Made by a program: the position numbers and the translations under genes. DNA of 64,000 nt, taken from assembly GCA_965232255.1 (NCBI GenBank), contig OZ246962.1, forward strand, positions 1 to 64,000, read 5' to 3'. Shown piece after piece: positions 56,743-64,000 of this stretch. The stretch comes from Endozoicomonas sp965232255 (GTDB taxonomy: Bacteria > Pseudomonadota > Gammaproteobacteria > Pseudomonadales > Endozoicomonadaceae). The number at the start of each line of letters is the position of its first letter. Position 1 is the stretch's first letter. The notes below the pieces were generated by a model. It saw only the letters and a program-made list of their open reading frames with translations, was not told where the DNA came from and did not search any database.

Positions 56743-57846
56743 ATGCAATTGATCACCAGAACATTCGTCGCCGCTGCGCTGCTTTGTGCAGGCCACGCCC
56801 TGGCCGCAGAAGATAACGCGGAAAAGCTCTACTTTTATAACTGGAGCGATTACATCGCCGAAGACACGATCAAAAACTTTAGCGAAAAAACCGGTATTGA
56901 AGTTGTTTACGACGTGTACGACAGCAACGAGGTACTTGAAGGCAAACTGCTTTCCGGGCGCAGTGGTTTTGACCTGGTCTCTCCCTCCCATGATTTTTAC
57001 AAAACGCAGATTCGTGCCGGGGTTTATGCTCCGCTGGACAAGTCCAAACTGCCTAATCTGAAAAACCTTGACCCGGTGATCATGAAGGCCATCTCGGATA
57101 ACTTCGACACCGACAACACCTACGGCATTCCCTATCTCTGGGGCACTACCGGCATCGGCTACAACAAGGCGGCTGTGGAAAAGGCTCTGGGCAAAGATGC
57201 GCCAGTGGACAGCTGGGCCCTGGTGCTTGAGCCGGAGAACATGAAGAAGTTGCAAAGCTGTGGCGTTGCCTTTCTTGATGCGCCGAGCGAGGTGTTGCCT
57301 TCCGTTATGGCCTACCTGGGCATTCCGGGTGACAGCTTGGACATGGCGGATTATAAAAAAGCCGCTGAGCGCATGAAGGAAGTCGCCCCCTATATACAGT
57401 ACTTCCACTCTTCCCGTTCACTATCTGACCTGGCCAATGGCGATATCTGTGTGGCACTTGGCTGGTCCGGGGACATGATGATCGCCCGTGACCGCGCCAA
57501 AGAGGCCGGTAATGGCATCGACATCCGTTATGTGGTGCCCAAAGAGGGCGCGGCCATGTGGTTTGATATGCTGGGTATTCCCAAAGACGCCCCGCACAAG
57601 GATGCCGCGCACCAAATGCTCAACTACCTGCTGGAACCCGAGGTAATGGCAGATATCACTAACTACGTTACCTACACCAATCCGGTGCCGGCCTCCAAAG
57701 CCTTTGTCGAGCCTGAGATTGCCCAGGACCCCGGCGTGTTCCCCCCACCGCAAACTATGGAAAAACTGTTTGTATTCAAAGAGCTGCCCAGCAAACTCAA
57801 GCGCTATATCACGCGTGAGTGGTCGCGCATTAAATCCGGCAACTGA
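56743..57846 (+). CDS. potF: Polyamine ABC transporter periplasmic binding protein (PotF/SpuD-like)
   Basis: 367 residues from ATG 56743, which begins the signal peptide (MQLITRTFVAAALLCAGHALA|AEDN); a longer frame to 56647 is rejected. The mature part has the family opening LYFYNWSDYIAEDTIKNFSEKTG and YDVYDSNEVLEGKL. It continues with LVSPSHDFYKTQIRAGVY, GIPYLWGTTGIGYNK, VALGWSGDMMIA and PKEGAAMWFDMLGIP, which line the putrescine/spermidine pocket in PotF. No permease or ATPase genes follow, and a strong terminator closes the unit, so its transporter partners must be elsewhere. Confidence 0.92.
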   Translation: MQLITRTFVAAALLCAGHALAAEDNAEKLYFYNWSDYIAEDTIKNFSEKTGIEVVYDVYDSNEVLEGKLLSGRSGFDLVSPSHDFYKTQIRAGVYAPLDKSKLPNLKNLDPVIMKAISDNFDTDNTYGIPYLWGTTGIGYNKAAVEKALGKDAPVDSWALVLEPENMKKLQSCGVAFLDAPSEVLPSVMAYLGIPGDSLDMADYKKAAERMKEVAPYIQYFHSSRSLSDLANGDICVALGWSGDMMIARDRAKEAGNGIDIRYVVPKEGAAMWFDMLGIPKDAPHKDAAHQMLNYLLEPEVMADITNYVTYTNPVPASKAFVEPEIAQDPGVFPPPQTMEKLFVFKELPSKLKRYITREWSRIKSGN

Positions 57847-57858
57847 TGCCTGACTGAA

Positions 57859-57892
57859 GGTTGCCAGCAGCGCTCTGGCAACCGTCCTGTCC
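57859..57892 (+). terminator. Rho-independent terminator after the potF-like gene
   Basis: Perfect nine-base-pair stem (GGTTGCCAG / CTGGCAACC) with a seven-base loop, followed within a few bases by a T-rich tail (TCCTTTTGTCTT). It begins 13 bp after the stop codon. Confidence 0.8.
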
Positions 57893-57983
57893 TTTTGTCT
57901 TCCTGACAATCGTTTAAATACTGCTTCCCGGTGCACGATAGGTCATACTCTACGGAACAGGACTTATTGCACTCGGCCAGCAC

Positions 57984-59213
57984 ATGGATAGCAGAATCAC
58001 CTCTCTCAGTTTTCTGATCCTGGAAGACAACCTTTTTCAACGCATGGTTGCTGAGCAGACTGTCTCCAGCTTTAACGTTGGCAGCATTATCAATGCCCAA
58101 AACAGTGAACAAGCATTGCAGATGCTCGACAACACCGGAGCCGTGGACATTGTGGTCTGTGACCTGGACATCCCCGGCATGGATGGCATTCGGTTTATCC
58201 GTTGTCTGGCCGAACAACAACTGGCCAGAGCCGTCATCATCCTGAGCGATATGGAAGCCGCACTGATTCGCACTGTGCAGGATATGGCTCAGGCCGACGG
58301 TCTGCGGGTGCTCGGCCACACGCCCAAGCCCATGACCCGACCCCGACTCAGAGAGCTGCTGGAATACTTCTTTGTCAGCCTTGACAACCACCAACCCAGC
58401 GCCACCAGCGAGCGGATTTTCACCGAAGCGGAACTGGAACACGCCATCAACGAGAATCAGTTTGTCCTTTATTACCAGCCAAAAGTGTTGCTGAAAAGTG
58501 GGCGGATGATTTCGGTTGAAGCACTGAGCCGCTGGCATCACCCCGAAGTCGGCCTGGTAATGCCAATCCATTTTATCCCGACCATGGAAAGCTCCGGTTT
58601 GATCGCTCCCATGACCGATAACATGATTGACCTTGCCCTGGATCAGATCCAGCAATGGCAAGAACAAGGCCGGAACATCTCGGTGGGCGTTAACCTCTCC
58701 CCTGTCATTTTGAGCGATACTGACCTGCCGGACAGACTGGTACACAAAACCCGGGCGCGTCACATTCCCCCCGAATTATTGAACCTGGAAATTACCGAAA
58801 ACAGCCTGATGCAAAATGCTGCGCTCTGTCTGGAAACGCTTGCCCGACTCAAGCTGTACGGCTTTGCCTTGGCCATTGACGACTTTGGCACTGGCTATTC
58901 CAGCATGCAGCAATTGAACCGGATACCTTTTAGTGAGCTGAAAATTGACCGCTCTTTCGTGGCCAATGCTTGCCGCGATCAAGCTCACCGTGCCATTGTG
59001 GAAGCCAATATCAACCTGGCCCATAACCTGAATATGCAAACTGTTGCCGAAGGCGTTGAAACCCTTGAAGACTGGCAATTACTGCATGAACTGAACTGTG
59101 ATCAGGCTCAGGGTTTTTTCATCAGCAAAGCTTTGCCGACAGAACAGTTTGCCGATTGGGAACAGCAATGGCTGGCCAGACAACCGCTCACGGTTCCCAA
59201 ACCCAACATCTGA
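57984..59213 (+). CDS. REC-EAL response regulator, c-di-GMP phosphodiesterase
   Basis: 409 residues. The receiver domain (1-125) has Glu14-Asp15 in LILEDN, phospho-Asp60 in IVVCDLDIPGMDG and Lys in HTPKPMT. The EAL domain (about 145-395) keeps the catalytic set: SVEALSRW, NLSP, LEITEN, IDDFGTGYSS, ELKIDRSF and VAEGVET. It should therefore hydrolyse c-di-GMP to pGpG under phosphorelay control. The layout equals Pseudomonas RocR (392 aa). No cognate kinase lies beside it. It may tune pilus, biofilm or effector functions, but the window gives no direct link. Confidence 0.93.
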   Translation: MDSRITSLSFLILEDNLFQRMVAEQTVSSFNVGSIINAQNSEQALQMLDNTGAVDIVVCDLDIPGMDGIRFIRCLAEQQLARAVIILSDMEAALIRTVQDMAQADGLRVLGHTPKPMTRPRLRELLEYFFVSLDNHQPSATSERIFTEAELEHAINENQFVLYYQPKVLLKSGRMISVEALSRWHHPEVGLVMPIHFIPTMESSGLIAPMTDNMIDLALDQIQQWQEQGRNISVGVNLSPVILSDTDLPDRLVHKTRARHIPPELLNLEITENSLMQNAALCLETLARLKLYGFALAIDDFGTGYSSMQQLNRIPFSELKIDRSFVANACRDQAHRAIVEANINLAHNLNMQTVAEGVETLEDWQLLHELNCDQAQGFFISKALPTEQFADWEQQWLARQPLTVPKPNI

Positions 59214-59340
59214 TAAACCCACTGAACGTCCCTGCTAACAAAGTCATTTTTCATTGACCTGCTTCAGTATGTTGACTGTGTTAGTCATGCATTATTGGCC
59301 CTACAAATAATTCATAACCAGCTCGTTATTTCTTAAAGGT

Positions 59341-59426
59341 TCAATAACGTCTATGTCGCAGATTACGCGTGGCGAGCCCCTGGGGGTCATTCGGGAAAGT
59401 TCAATAACGTCGGTGTCGCAGATTAC
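59341..59426 (+). repeat. Direct duplication spanning the DASS start codon
   Basis: TCAATAACGTC-NN-TGTCGCAGATTAC occurs at 59341-59366 and again at 59401-59426, exactly 60 bp later. In the first copy NN completes ATG (the start codon at 59353). In the second it gives GTG in the same frame, so the protein begins MSQIT and repeats VSQIT at residue 21. The duplication adds exactly 20 codons. Confidence 0.9.
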
Positions 59427-60819
59427 CAAGCTGCTGCTTATTGCTGTCGTCTATTTTGTTGTTTTCCTGTTACCCATTGACGTTATTCCCATTACCAATA
59501 TCACTGTGGAGCAAAAACGGGTGCTGGCCGTTTTCCTGGTGGCGACTTTGCTCTGGGTCTCTGAGATAGTGCCGGCTTACGCCACTTCGCTGCTTATTCT
59601 CGGCCTACTCTCTATCACAGCTTCTGATACCAGCCCGCATTTTCTCAGGGCAGCACTCGACGCAGAAACCATGCTCAGCTATCGAAATATTCTTAGTAGC
59701 CTGGCGGCACCGGTTATCGTCCTGTTTCTGGGTGGGTTCTTTATTGCCATCGCCGCAACCAAGTACAAAATGGATATTAACCTGGCTAGGGTATTACTAA
59801 AGCCCATGGGCAGTGATTACCACAAAGTCATGCTCGGACTGATGGGAATTACTGCTTTTTTTTCCATGTTTATGAGCAATACCGCCACTACTTCAATGAT
59901 GCTGACCCTGCTCACGCCGCTGCTGGCTCATGTGGACTCCAGGGACAATAGTGTCAAGGCATTGGTGCTTGCTGTGCCCATCGCCGCCAATATCGGCGGT
60001 ATTGGTACACCTATCGGTACACCGCCCAATGCCATTGCCTTTCTTTATCTGACGGGTGAATACGCCATCACGTTTGGCCAATGGATGCTGTTTGCCATTC
60101 CTATGGCAGTACTCTTGGTGCTTATAGCGTGGTCAGTGTTACGTAAACTCTATCCAGGTGATACCCGGGAGTTGACGATGAAAATTGATGGCACCTTTGA
60201 GCGTTCCCCGAAAGCTTTTATCGTCTATGGCACCACAGCAGCCACGGTGCTTTTGTGGACTACCTCCAGTTTGCATGGTGTGAACTCGTACACCATTGCT
60301 TTATTGCCCATTATTGTTTTCTCGCTGTCAGGAATCATTAACTCTAACGACATTCGTCAAATAAATTGGGAAGTTCTATGGTTGATTTCCGGCGGTATTG
60401 CTCTGGGTTATGCCCTGGAAAAAAGTGGCCTGGCGCGCACAGTTGTTGAAACCATTCCATTCAGTGCCATGGGAGCCTTCACAGTACTGTTCCTGATGAC
60501 CACCATTTCCATGGTAATGGCCACTTTTATGTCAAATACGGCCACTGCTAACCTGCTGATACCCATTGCCGTTTCTGTTGCTACCGTATTACCGGGCCTG
60601 GAAAACTACGGTGGCGTCAGCCTGATGGTCATTTGCGTTGCCCTGGCAGCGTCCATGGGTATGTCACTGCCCATCAGCACGCCCCCCAATGCTCTGGCTC
60701 ACGCGACGGGAAGAGTTGGTACTCAGGATTTTATCAAAACGGGCAAGTTCATCAGCCCTATTGGCGTCCTGGTTATTTTCTCTGTGATTGTCCTGCTGGG
60801 GATACTTGGCTATTTTTGA
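59353..60819 (+). CDS. DASS/SLC13 sodium-coupled anion transporter (first copy)
   Basis: 488 residues, about eleven membrane segments. It carries two SNT substrate/sodium motifs, MSNTATTSMM (Ser175-Thr177) and MSNTATANLL, plus PIGTPPNAIAF and PISTPPNALAHATG hairpin loops, the hallmarks of the divalent anion:Na+ symporter family (VcINDY, SdcS, NaDC). The likely substrates are C4-dicarboxylates, but sulfate or phosphate are possible. The first 20 residues are encoded by a recent 60-bp duplication. A GTG at 59413 in the second copy could be an alternative start. It is convergent with a paralogue at 60991. Confidence 0.9.
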   Translation: MSQITRGEPLGVIRESSITSVSQITKLLLIAVVYFVVFLLPIDVIPITNITVEQKRVLAVFLVATLLWVSEIVPAYATSLLILGLLSITASDTSPHFLRAALDAETMLSYRNILSSLAAPVIVLFLGGFFIAIAATKYKMDINLARVLLKPMGSDYHKVMLGLMGITAFFSMFMSNTATTSMMLTLLTPLLAHVDSRDNSVKALVLAVPIAANIGGIGTPIGTPPNAIAFLYLTGEYAITFGQWMLFAIPMAVLLVLIAWSVLRKLYPGDTRELTMKIDGTFERSPKAFIVYGTTAATVLLWTTSSLHGVNSYTIALLPIIVFSLSGIINSNDIRQINWEVLWLISGGIALGYALEKSGLARTVVETIPFSAMGAFTVLFLMTTISMVMATFMSNTATANLLIPIAVSVATVLPGLENYGGVSLMVICVALAASMGMSLPISTPPNALAHATGRVGTQDFIKTGKFISPIGVLVIFSVIVLLGILGYF

Positions 60820-60831
60820 ATCGTGACATGT

Positions 60832-60862
60832 ACTCCCAGCCGTGTGGTTGGGAGTTCTTGTC
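60832..60862 (+). terminator. Terminator after the first DASS gene
   Basis: Ten-base-pair stem with one wobble pair (ACTCCCAGCC / GGTTGGGAGT), loop GTGT, then a T-rich tail (TCTTGTC). It lies 12 bp after the stop codon. Confidence 0.75.
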
Positions 60863-60935
60863 TGGCGCCTACGCTCTCAACAGTTCACCGAAATTCCTGC
60901 GGCATAACAAGTTCTAACGCACTCACCCCACAAGC

Positions 60936-60975
60936 TAAAACGCCGTCGCGGAAACCTTGACTGGCCGGTTTCCGC
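60936..60975 (-). terminator. Terminator after the second DASS gene
   Basis: On the minus strand, 15 bp past the stop at 60991: a perfect nine-base-pair stem (GCGGAAACC / GGTTTCCGC on the plus strand, ten-base loop), then GACGGCGTTTTAGC with a short T-run. The two convergent genes thus each have their own hairpin. Confidence 0.75.
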
Positions 60976-60990
60976 CATAAACGACAAAGG

Positions 60991-62394
60991 TCAGAAGAAA
61001 CCTATCGACGCCATCAAGACCAATACTGCAAAGATCAGCAACACGCCAAACGGACTTAACACTCGCGCCGTTCTGATAAAATCTTTGGTGGTGACAAGAC
61101 CCGTAGCGTGAGCAAGCGCGTTAGGCGGAGTACTGATGGGCAAGCCCATGCCCAAAGAAGAAGCCAGTGCAACTGCCGTTCCAATAACAACCAGACCACC
61201 CATGTTCTCAATACTGGCGACTGAAGTAGACATGGAAACAGCAATCGGCATCAGCAAGTTGGCGGTGGCAGTGTGGGACATAAACGTCGCCATCACCATA
61301 GACAGCACACTGATTCCCAAAATAATAGTGACCGCCCCAAACTGCTCAAACGGTACCATGCTGACGAGCAGACTGGCCAACCCGGAAGACGCCAGCGCCT
61401 TACCAATGGCAATACCGCCGGCCAGCAGCCAGAGCACATCCCAGCTGATCAGCTTCAGGTCGTTCTTGTCAACGATACCGCAAAGACTGAATATCGCCAC
61501 GGGAATCATGGCAACCGCATAGGCATTAACGCCGTGTACGCTGGAAAATACCCATAGCAGAATGGTCAGTATCATAACGGCATAAACAATGTACGGCTTT
61601 GGTCCTCTTTCAAAACGTCCATCTATCTGCACATCCAGATCGCCGCCGCTGGATGGATACATCTTTTGCAGCAACCACCAGCTGAGGGCGATCATAATAA
61701 CGGTAATTGGTACGGCAAACAGCATCCAGTCGCCAAAAGAGAGTGCGTACTCACCGACAAAATAGCGAAAAGCAATGGCATTGGGCGGCGTGCCAATGGG
61801 CGTACCCATGCCCCCCAGATTAGCCGCAATGGGAATGCTCAATACCATGGCCCGACAACCCGGATCTTCACTATCCATTCGGGCAACCAGAGGTGTCATG
61901 ATGGTCAGCATCATAACGCTGGTTGCCGTGTTGCTCATGAACATGGAAAAAACAGCGGTAATGATCATCACCCCCAGCATGACGATCTCGTATTTTTGCC
62001 CAAACGGTTTCAGCAACACCCGGGCCAGGTTGATGTCCACCTTGTACTTGGCAGAGGCCAGGGCAATGAAGAACCCACCCAGAAAAAGCACAATGACCGG
62101 TGAGGCCAGACTATTGAAAACTGTCGTGTAATTCAGCATATCTTCCCCCAGCCCGGCTCTAAGGGGATAGGGTGCGCTGTTTGATGCCGTCAGCACCAAC
62201 AGCATAATGATCAACAAAGAAGTAGCGAATGCCGGTACTACATCACTGACCCACAACAGGGTCGCCAGAATAAATATGGCCATTACCCGTTGTTGCAATA
62301 CCGTGAACATACTTTCGGGAAAAATCAGGTCCCCAAAGCAGAACAGCCCCAGGAAAACAAGCGTTATAAGGATAATTTTTCTAAGCGGATTCAT
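60991..62394 (-). CDS. DASS/SLC13 sodium-coupled anion transporter (second copy, SHT variant)
   Basis: 467 residues from ATG 62394 (MNPLRKIILITLVFL); a TTG five codons upstream is in frame but unsupported. The fold and motifs are as in the paralogue at 59353: MSNTATSVMM, PIGTPPNAIAF, PISTPPNALAHATG. In the second half, however, the SNT motif reads SHT (MSHTATANLL, His codon CAC; about residue 374 from this start). In VcINDY the equivalent Asn contacts substrate and the sodium-site loop, so substrate preference may differ. It is convergent with the first copy. The two are clear paralogues from a local duplication or shared acquisition. Confidence 0.9.
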   Translation of the reverse strand: MNPLRKIILITLVFLGLFCFGDLIFPESMFTVLQQRVMAIFILATLLWVSDVVPAFATSLLIIMLLVLTASNSAPYPLRAGLGEDMLNYTTVFNSLASPVIVLFLGGFFIALASAKYKVDINLARVLLKPFGQKYEIVMLGVMIITAVFSMFMSNTATSVMMLTIMTPLVARMDSEDPGCRAMVLSIPIAANLGGMGTPIGTPPNAIAFRYFVGEYALSFGDWMLFAVPITVIMIALSWWLLQKMYPSSGGDLDVQIDGRFERGPKPYIVYAVMILTILLWVFSSVHGVNAYAVAMIPVAIFSLCGIVDKNDLKLISWDVLWLLAGGIAIGKALASSGLASLLVSMVPFEQFGAVTIILGISVLSMVMATFMSHTATANLLMPIAVSMSTSVASIENMGGLVVIGTAVALASSLGMGLPISTPPNALAHATGLVTTKDFIRTARVLSPFGVLLIFAVLVLMASIGFF

Positions 62395-62738
62395 TAGGAC
62401 ACCGTACAAAAGGCGGGAAAGCTGAACATCATTATCAAATACTGGAACGCTGCTTGATCGTTTAAAGCTGACATTGCCGTTCTGTTACTGACAAGACCCT
62501 ATGGGCAACGCCACAACCCAACAAAAAAACGCTGGAGCCGAGGTGCGCCCGTATTACAGATTAGTCTTGCACAATGCGATTTCTGCCTGCCCTGCGCCAG
62601 ATCATAAAGGCGATTACTTTTCGTTTGTCCACTTAAAATAGTGCTTTGCACAAGCTTTGCTTTCGGTTCACTTTTCCTGTTGGCAATGAGTTTTTGGCCT
62701 CTCTCTTTTTGCTGCTTCCTGGGCCCTGAGAGTGATTC
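62395..62738. other. Intergenic stretch, 344 bp
   Basis: Between the right-edge gene and the second DASS gene, both minus strand. I see no gene. It should contain the DASS promoter and the end of the upstream transcript. Confidence 0.5.
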
Positions 62739-64000
62739 TTAGTAACTGGTAACCTGGACCAGCGCCTTATCAATGGATTTTTTAAAGTCAGCCACTTTTT
62801 GCGATATCAGCCGCTCACCATTAGCGCAAGAAACTGGCTGCCCCAGGATAAAGGCCGTTTTTTCATCACTCAAACGATGCTTTTTACACTGCCTGTACAG
62901 CTCTCCCGCCTCTTGTTGCAGGCTGGCTGCCCGCTGTTGCAAGGCAACCAGTTTTTCCATACGCTGTGTGCTGTCGGCTCCAGCAAGAAAATTAACTTGG
63001 TTAACATCCCGCTCAAGCGTGCTATAGCGAGCATTGAAAGCTTGCAACTGCAACAACAGCTCAAATGTGTAAAAAGGGCCCTTTTTTCGCTGGTTTCGGC
63101 CGCAGGAGGCGGCTGTGTGCTGCTTCGCTGCGGCGGCAAAAAAGTTCTCGCAGTAATGGGCGGTCACTGGCCAGAGGGCATCCTTGACACGCTGGCCTTT
63201 AAACGACACAGTCGGCTCATTGCCTAACTCACCACCAATGCCAATCTTGACCAGCAACCCGTTAATCACTTTGGGCTCCCGAATGTTCAGCACATGGGTA
63301 TTGACCTGATTGACCAGGTTCTGAAATTCAGCGCCAGCACCAAAAGCCGCGTCGAACAGCATATTTTTCAAGTAGCGTGGCTTAAAGGTGGTAGCCGACT
63401 TGGGCACGGATGAGTGGTAAGGATGAATTTTATGCCACGGAGTATCTAGCGAACGGTTACTCAGGCGCAGACACATGGCAATGATCTGATCGTAGACCTC
63501 CTTGATCTCTTGTTCACTGCTTATTTCAGGTAGCGAATCGGTAGCAGCAGTGGGCACAACCGGCGTTGGCTGCGGATCGCTTGCTGAAGCGCTAACCGGA
63601 GTACAAAACCAGGCAGCAAAATGGAGCGCCCACTGCATGGTCTTAACGGCGTTGTAGCGTAAAATGGCCGACGTGTTGTGCAATGAACGGCTTATTTCCG
63701 CAATGCCCTGGTCGCTCTTGTTGTGCGTCCACTTGTACCAATACACCGGCGCCAGATTGGTGTCGTCGGTAAAATACTTCTTGGTATGACGATCAATTCG
63801 ACTGGCTTCATTGGCAGGATAGACCTGTAACACCGAAACATCGGCGGTGGCAAAGGGCAAGCCAGCACCAATATGGCAGTCGCCAGTCGCCTGAACCACA
63901 TCACCAGCCACCTTCAGGTGAAATATTTTTAGCCTGACACCCCCGTGCTCCTGAAGACATTGCAATGCTGAACAAACCCGCTCATGGGCCAGTTTAGGCA
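62739..64000 (-). CDS. Unrecognised protein, 5' end outside the window
   Basis: About 420 residues are visible. The frame is open to the right edge (…PKLAHERVCSALQCLQEHGG), so the true start lies beyond 64000; the TTG at 63965 is not a real start. The first 130 residues faintly recall a protein-kinase C-lobe. ALQCLQEHGG is followed by an HLKVAGDVVQATGD segment where the catalytic loop would be, then TDDTNLAPVYW and KTMQWALHFAAWF. The catalytic Asp, Asn and DFG are not present, so at best it is a pseudokinase. The C-terminal part is helical with a coiled-coil-like stretch (RMEKLVALQQRAASLQQEAG) and several cysteines. I do not assign a function. Confidence 0.55.
   Translation of the reverse strand, partial: PKLAHERVCSALQCLQEHGGVRLKIFHLKVAGDVVQATGDCHIGAGLPFATADVSVLQVYPANEASRIDRHTKKYFTDDTNLAPVYWYKWTHNKSDQGIAEISRSLHNTSAILRYNAVKTMQWALHFAAWFCTPVSASASDPQPTPVVPTAATDSLPEISSEQEIKEVYDQIIAMCLRLSNRSLDTPWHKIHPYHSSVPKSATTFKPRYLKNMLFDAAFGAGAEFQNLVNQVNTHVLNIREPKVINGLLVKIGIGGELGNEPTVSFKGQRVKDALWPVTAHYCENFFAAAAKQHTAASCGRNQRKKGPFYTFELLLQLQAFNARYSTLERDVNQVNFLAGADSTQRMEKLVALQQRAASLQQEAGELYRQCKKHRLSDEKTAFILGQPVSCANGERLISQKVADFKKSIDKALVQVTSY

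Noticed and set aside
62739..63965. Complete gene starting with TTG at 63965
   Set aside because: The frame is open and protein-like beyond this codon to the window edge, so the gene is partial and starts outside.

Overview
The window is chromosomal DNA from a gammaproteobacterium. The minor-pilin operon, CpxRA, two RND pumps, the maf-rng-yhdP-tldD block, MsrA, cytochrome c5 and a UspE-like protein all have the gammaproteobacterial form. Housekeeping genes sit beside several long proteins with eukaryote-like or effector-like domains: a RING-H2 plus ankyrin protein, a ShET2/EspL2-like cysteine protease candidate, and a giant protein with a transglutaminase-like Cys-His-Asp triad. This mixture is what I would expect from a marine host-associated Oceanospirillales bacterium of the Endozoicomonas type. 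That assignment is inference, because no rRNA or other marker is present.

Layout. 0.1-8.8 kb (minus strand): type IV pilus minor-pilin operon fimU-pilV-pilW-pilX-pilY1-pilE plus a second FimT/GspH-like pseudopilin. 9-13.2 kb: a DUF1186 protein, a probable delta-class carbonic anhydrase lipoprotein, msrA and an exported protein of unknown function. 13.2-20.5 kb: cpxRA divergent from an RND efflux adaptor/pump operon, with candidate CpxR boxes between them. 20.7-24.2 kb: an unknown helical protein, an AI-2E family permease and a NUDIX hydrolase. 24.3-40.4 kb: the conserved maf-rng-yhdP-tldD series on the minus strand, split between yhdP and tldD by a second RND operon (plus strand) and two effector-like genes (minus strand).

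40.8-49 kb (minus strand): the 1208-residue triad protein, then a four-gene set in transcription order porin, lpxD-like, lipoprotein, MalK/UgpC-like ATPase. 49.2-54.9 kb is a disturbed accessory region: the RING-ankyrin gene, an IS5-family transposase remnant, and a wrecked type I restriction-modification locus ending at tRNA-Arg(CCG). In that locus hsdM is frameshifted. Its DUF1016/YhcG partner has lost its middle to a cassette of palindromic repeats carrying a GIY-YIG endonuclease gene. 55.2-62.4 kb returns to ordinary genes: cytochrome c5, UspE-like, PotF-like polyamine-binding protein, a REC-EAL phosphodiesterase, and two convergent DASS/SLC13 transporters. The right edge cuts an unrecognised gene.

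The most interesting points are the three effector candidates, the repeat/GIY-YIG cassette that replaced a nuclease domain, and single-residue departures at key motifs (Walker A Gly to Ala in the sugar-type ATPase, SNT to SHT in one DASS transporter).
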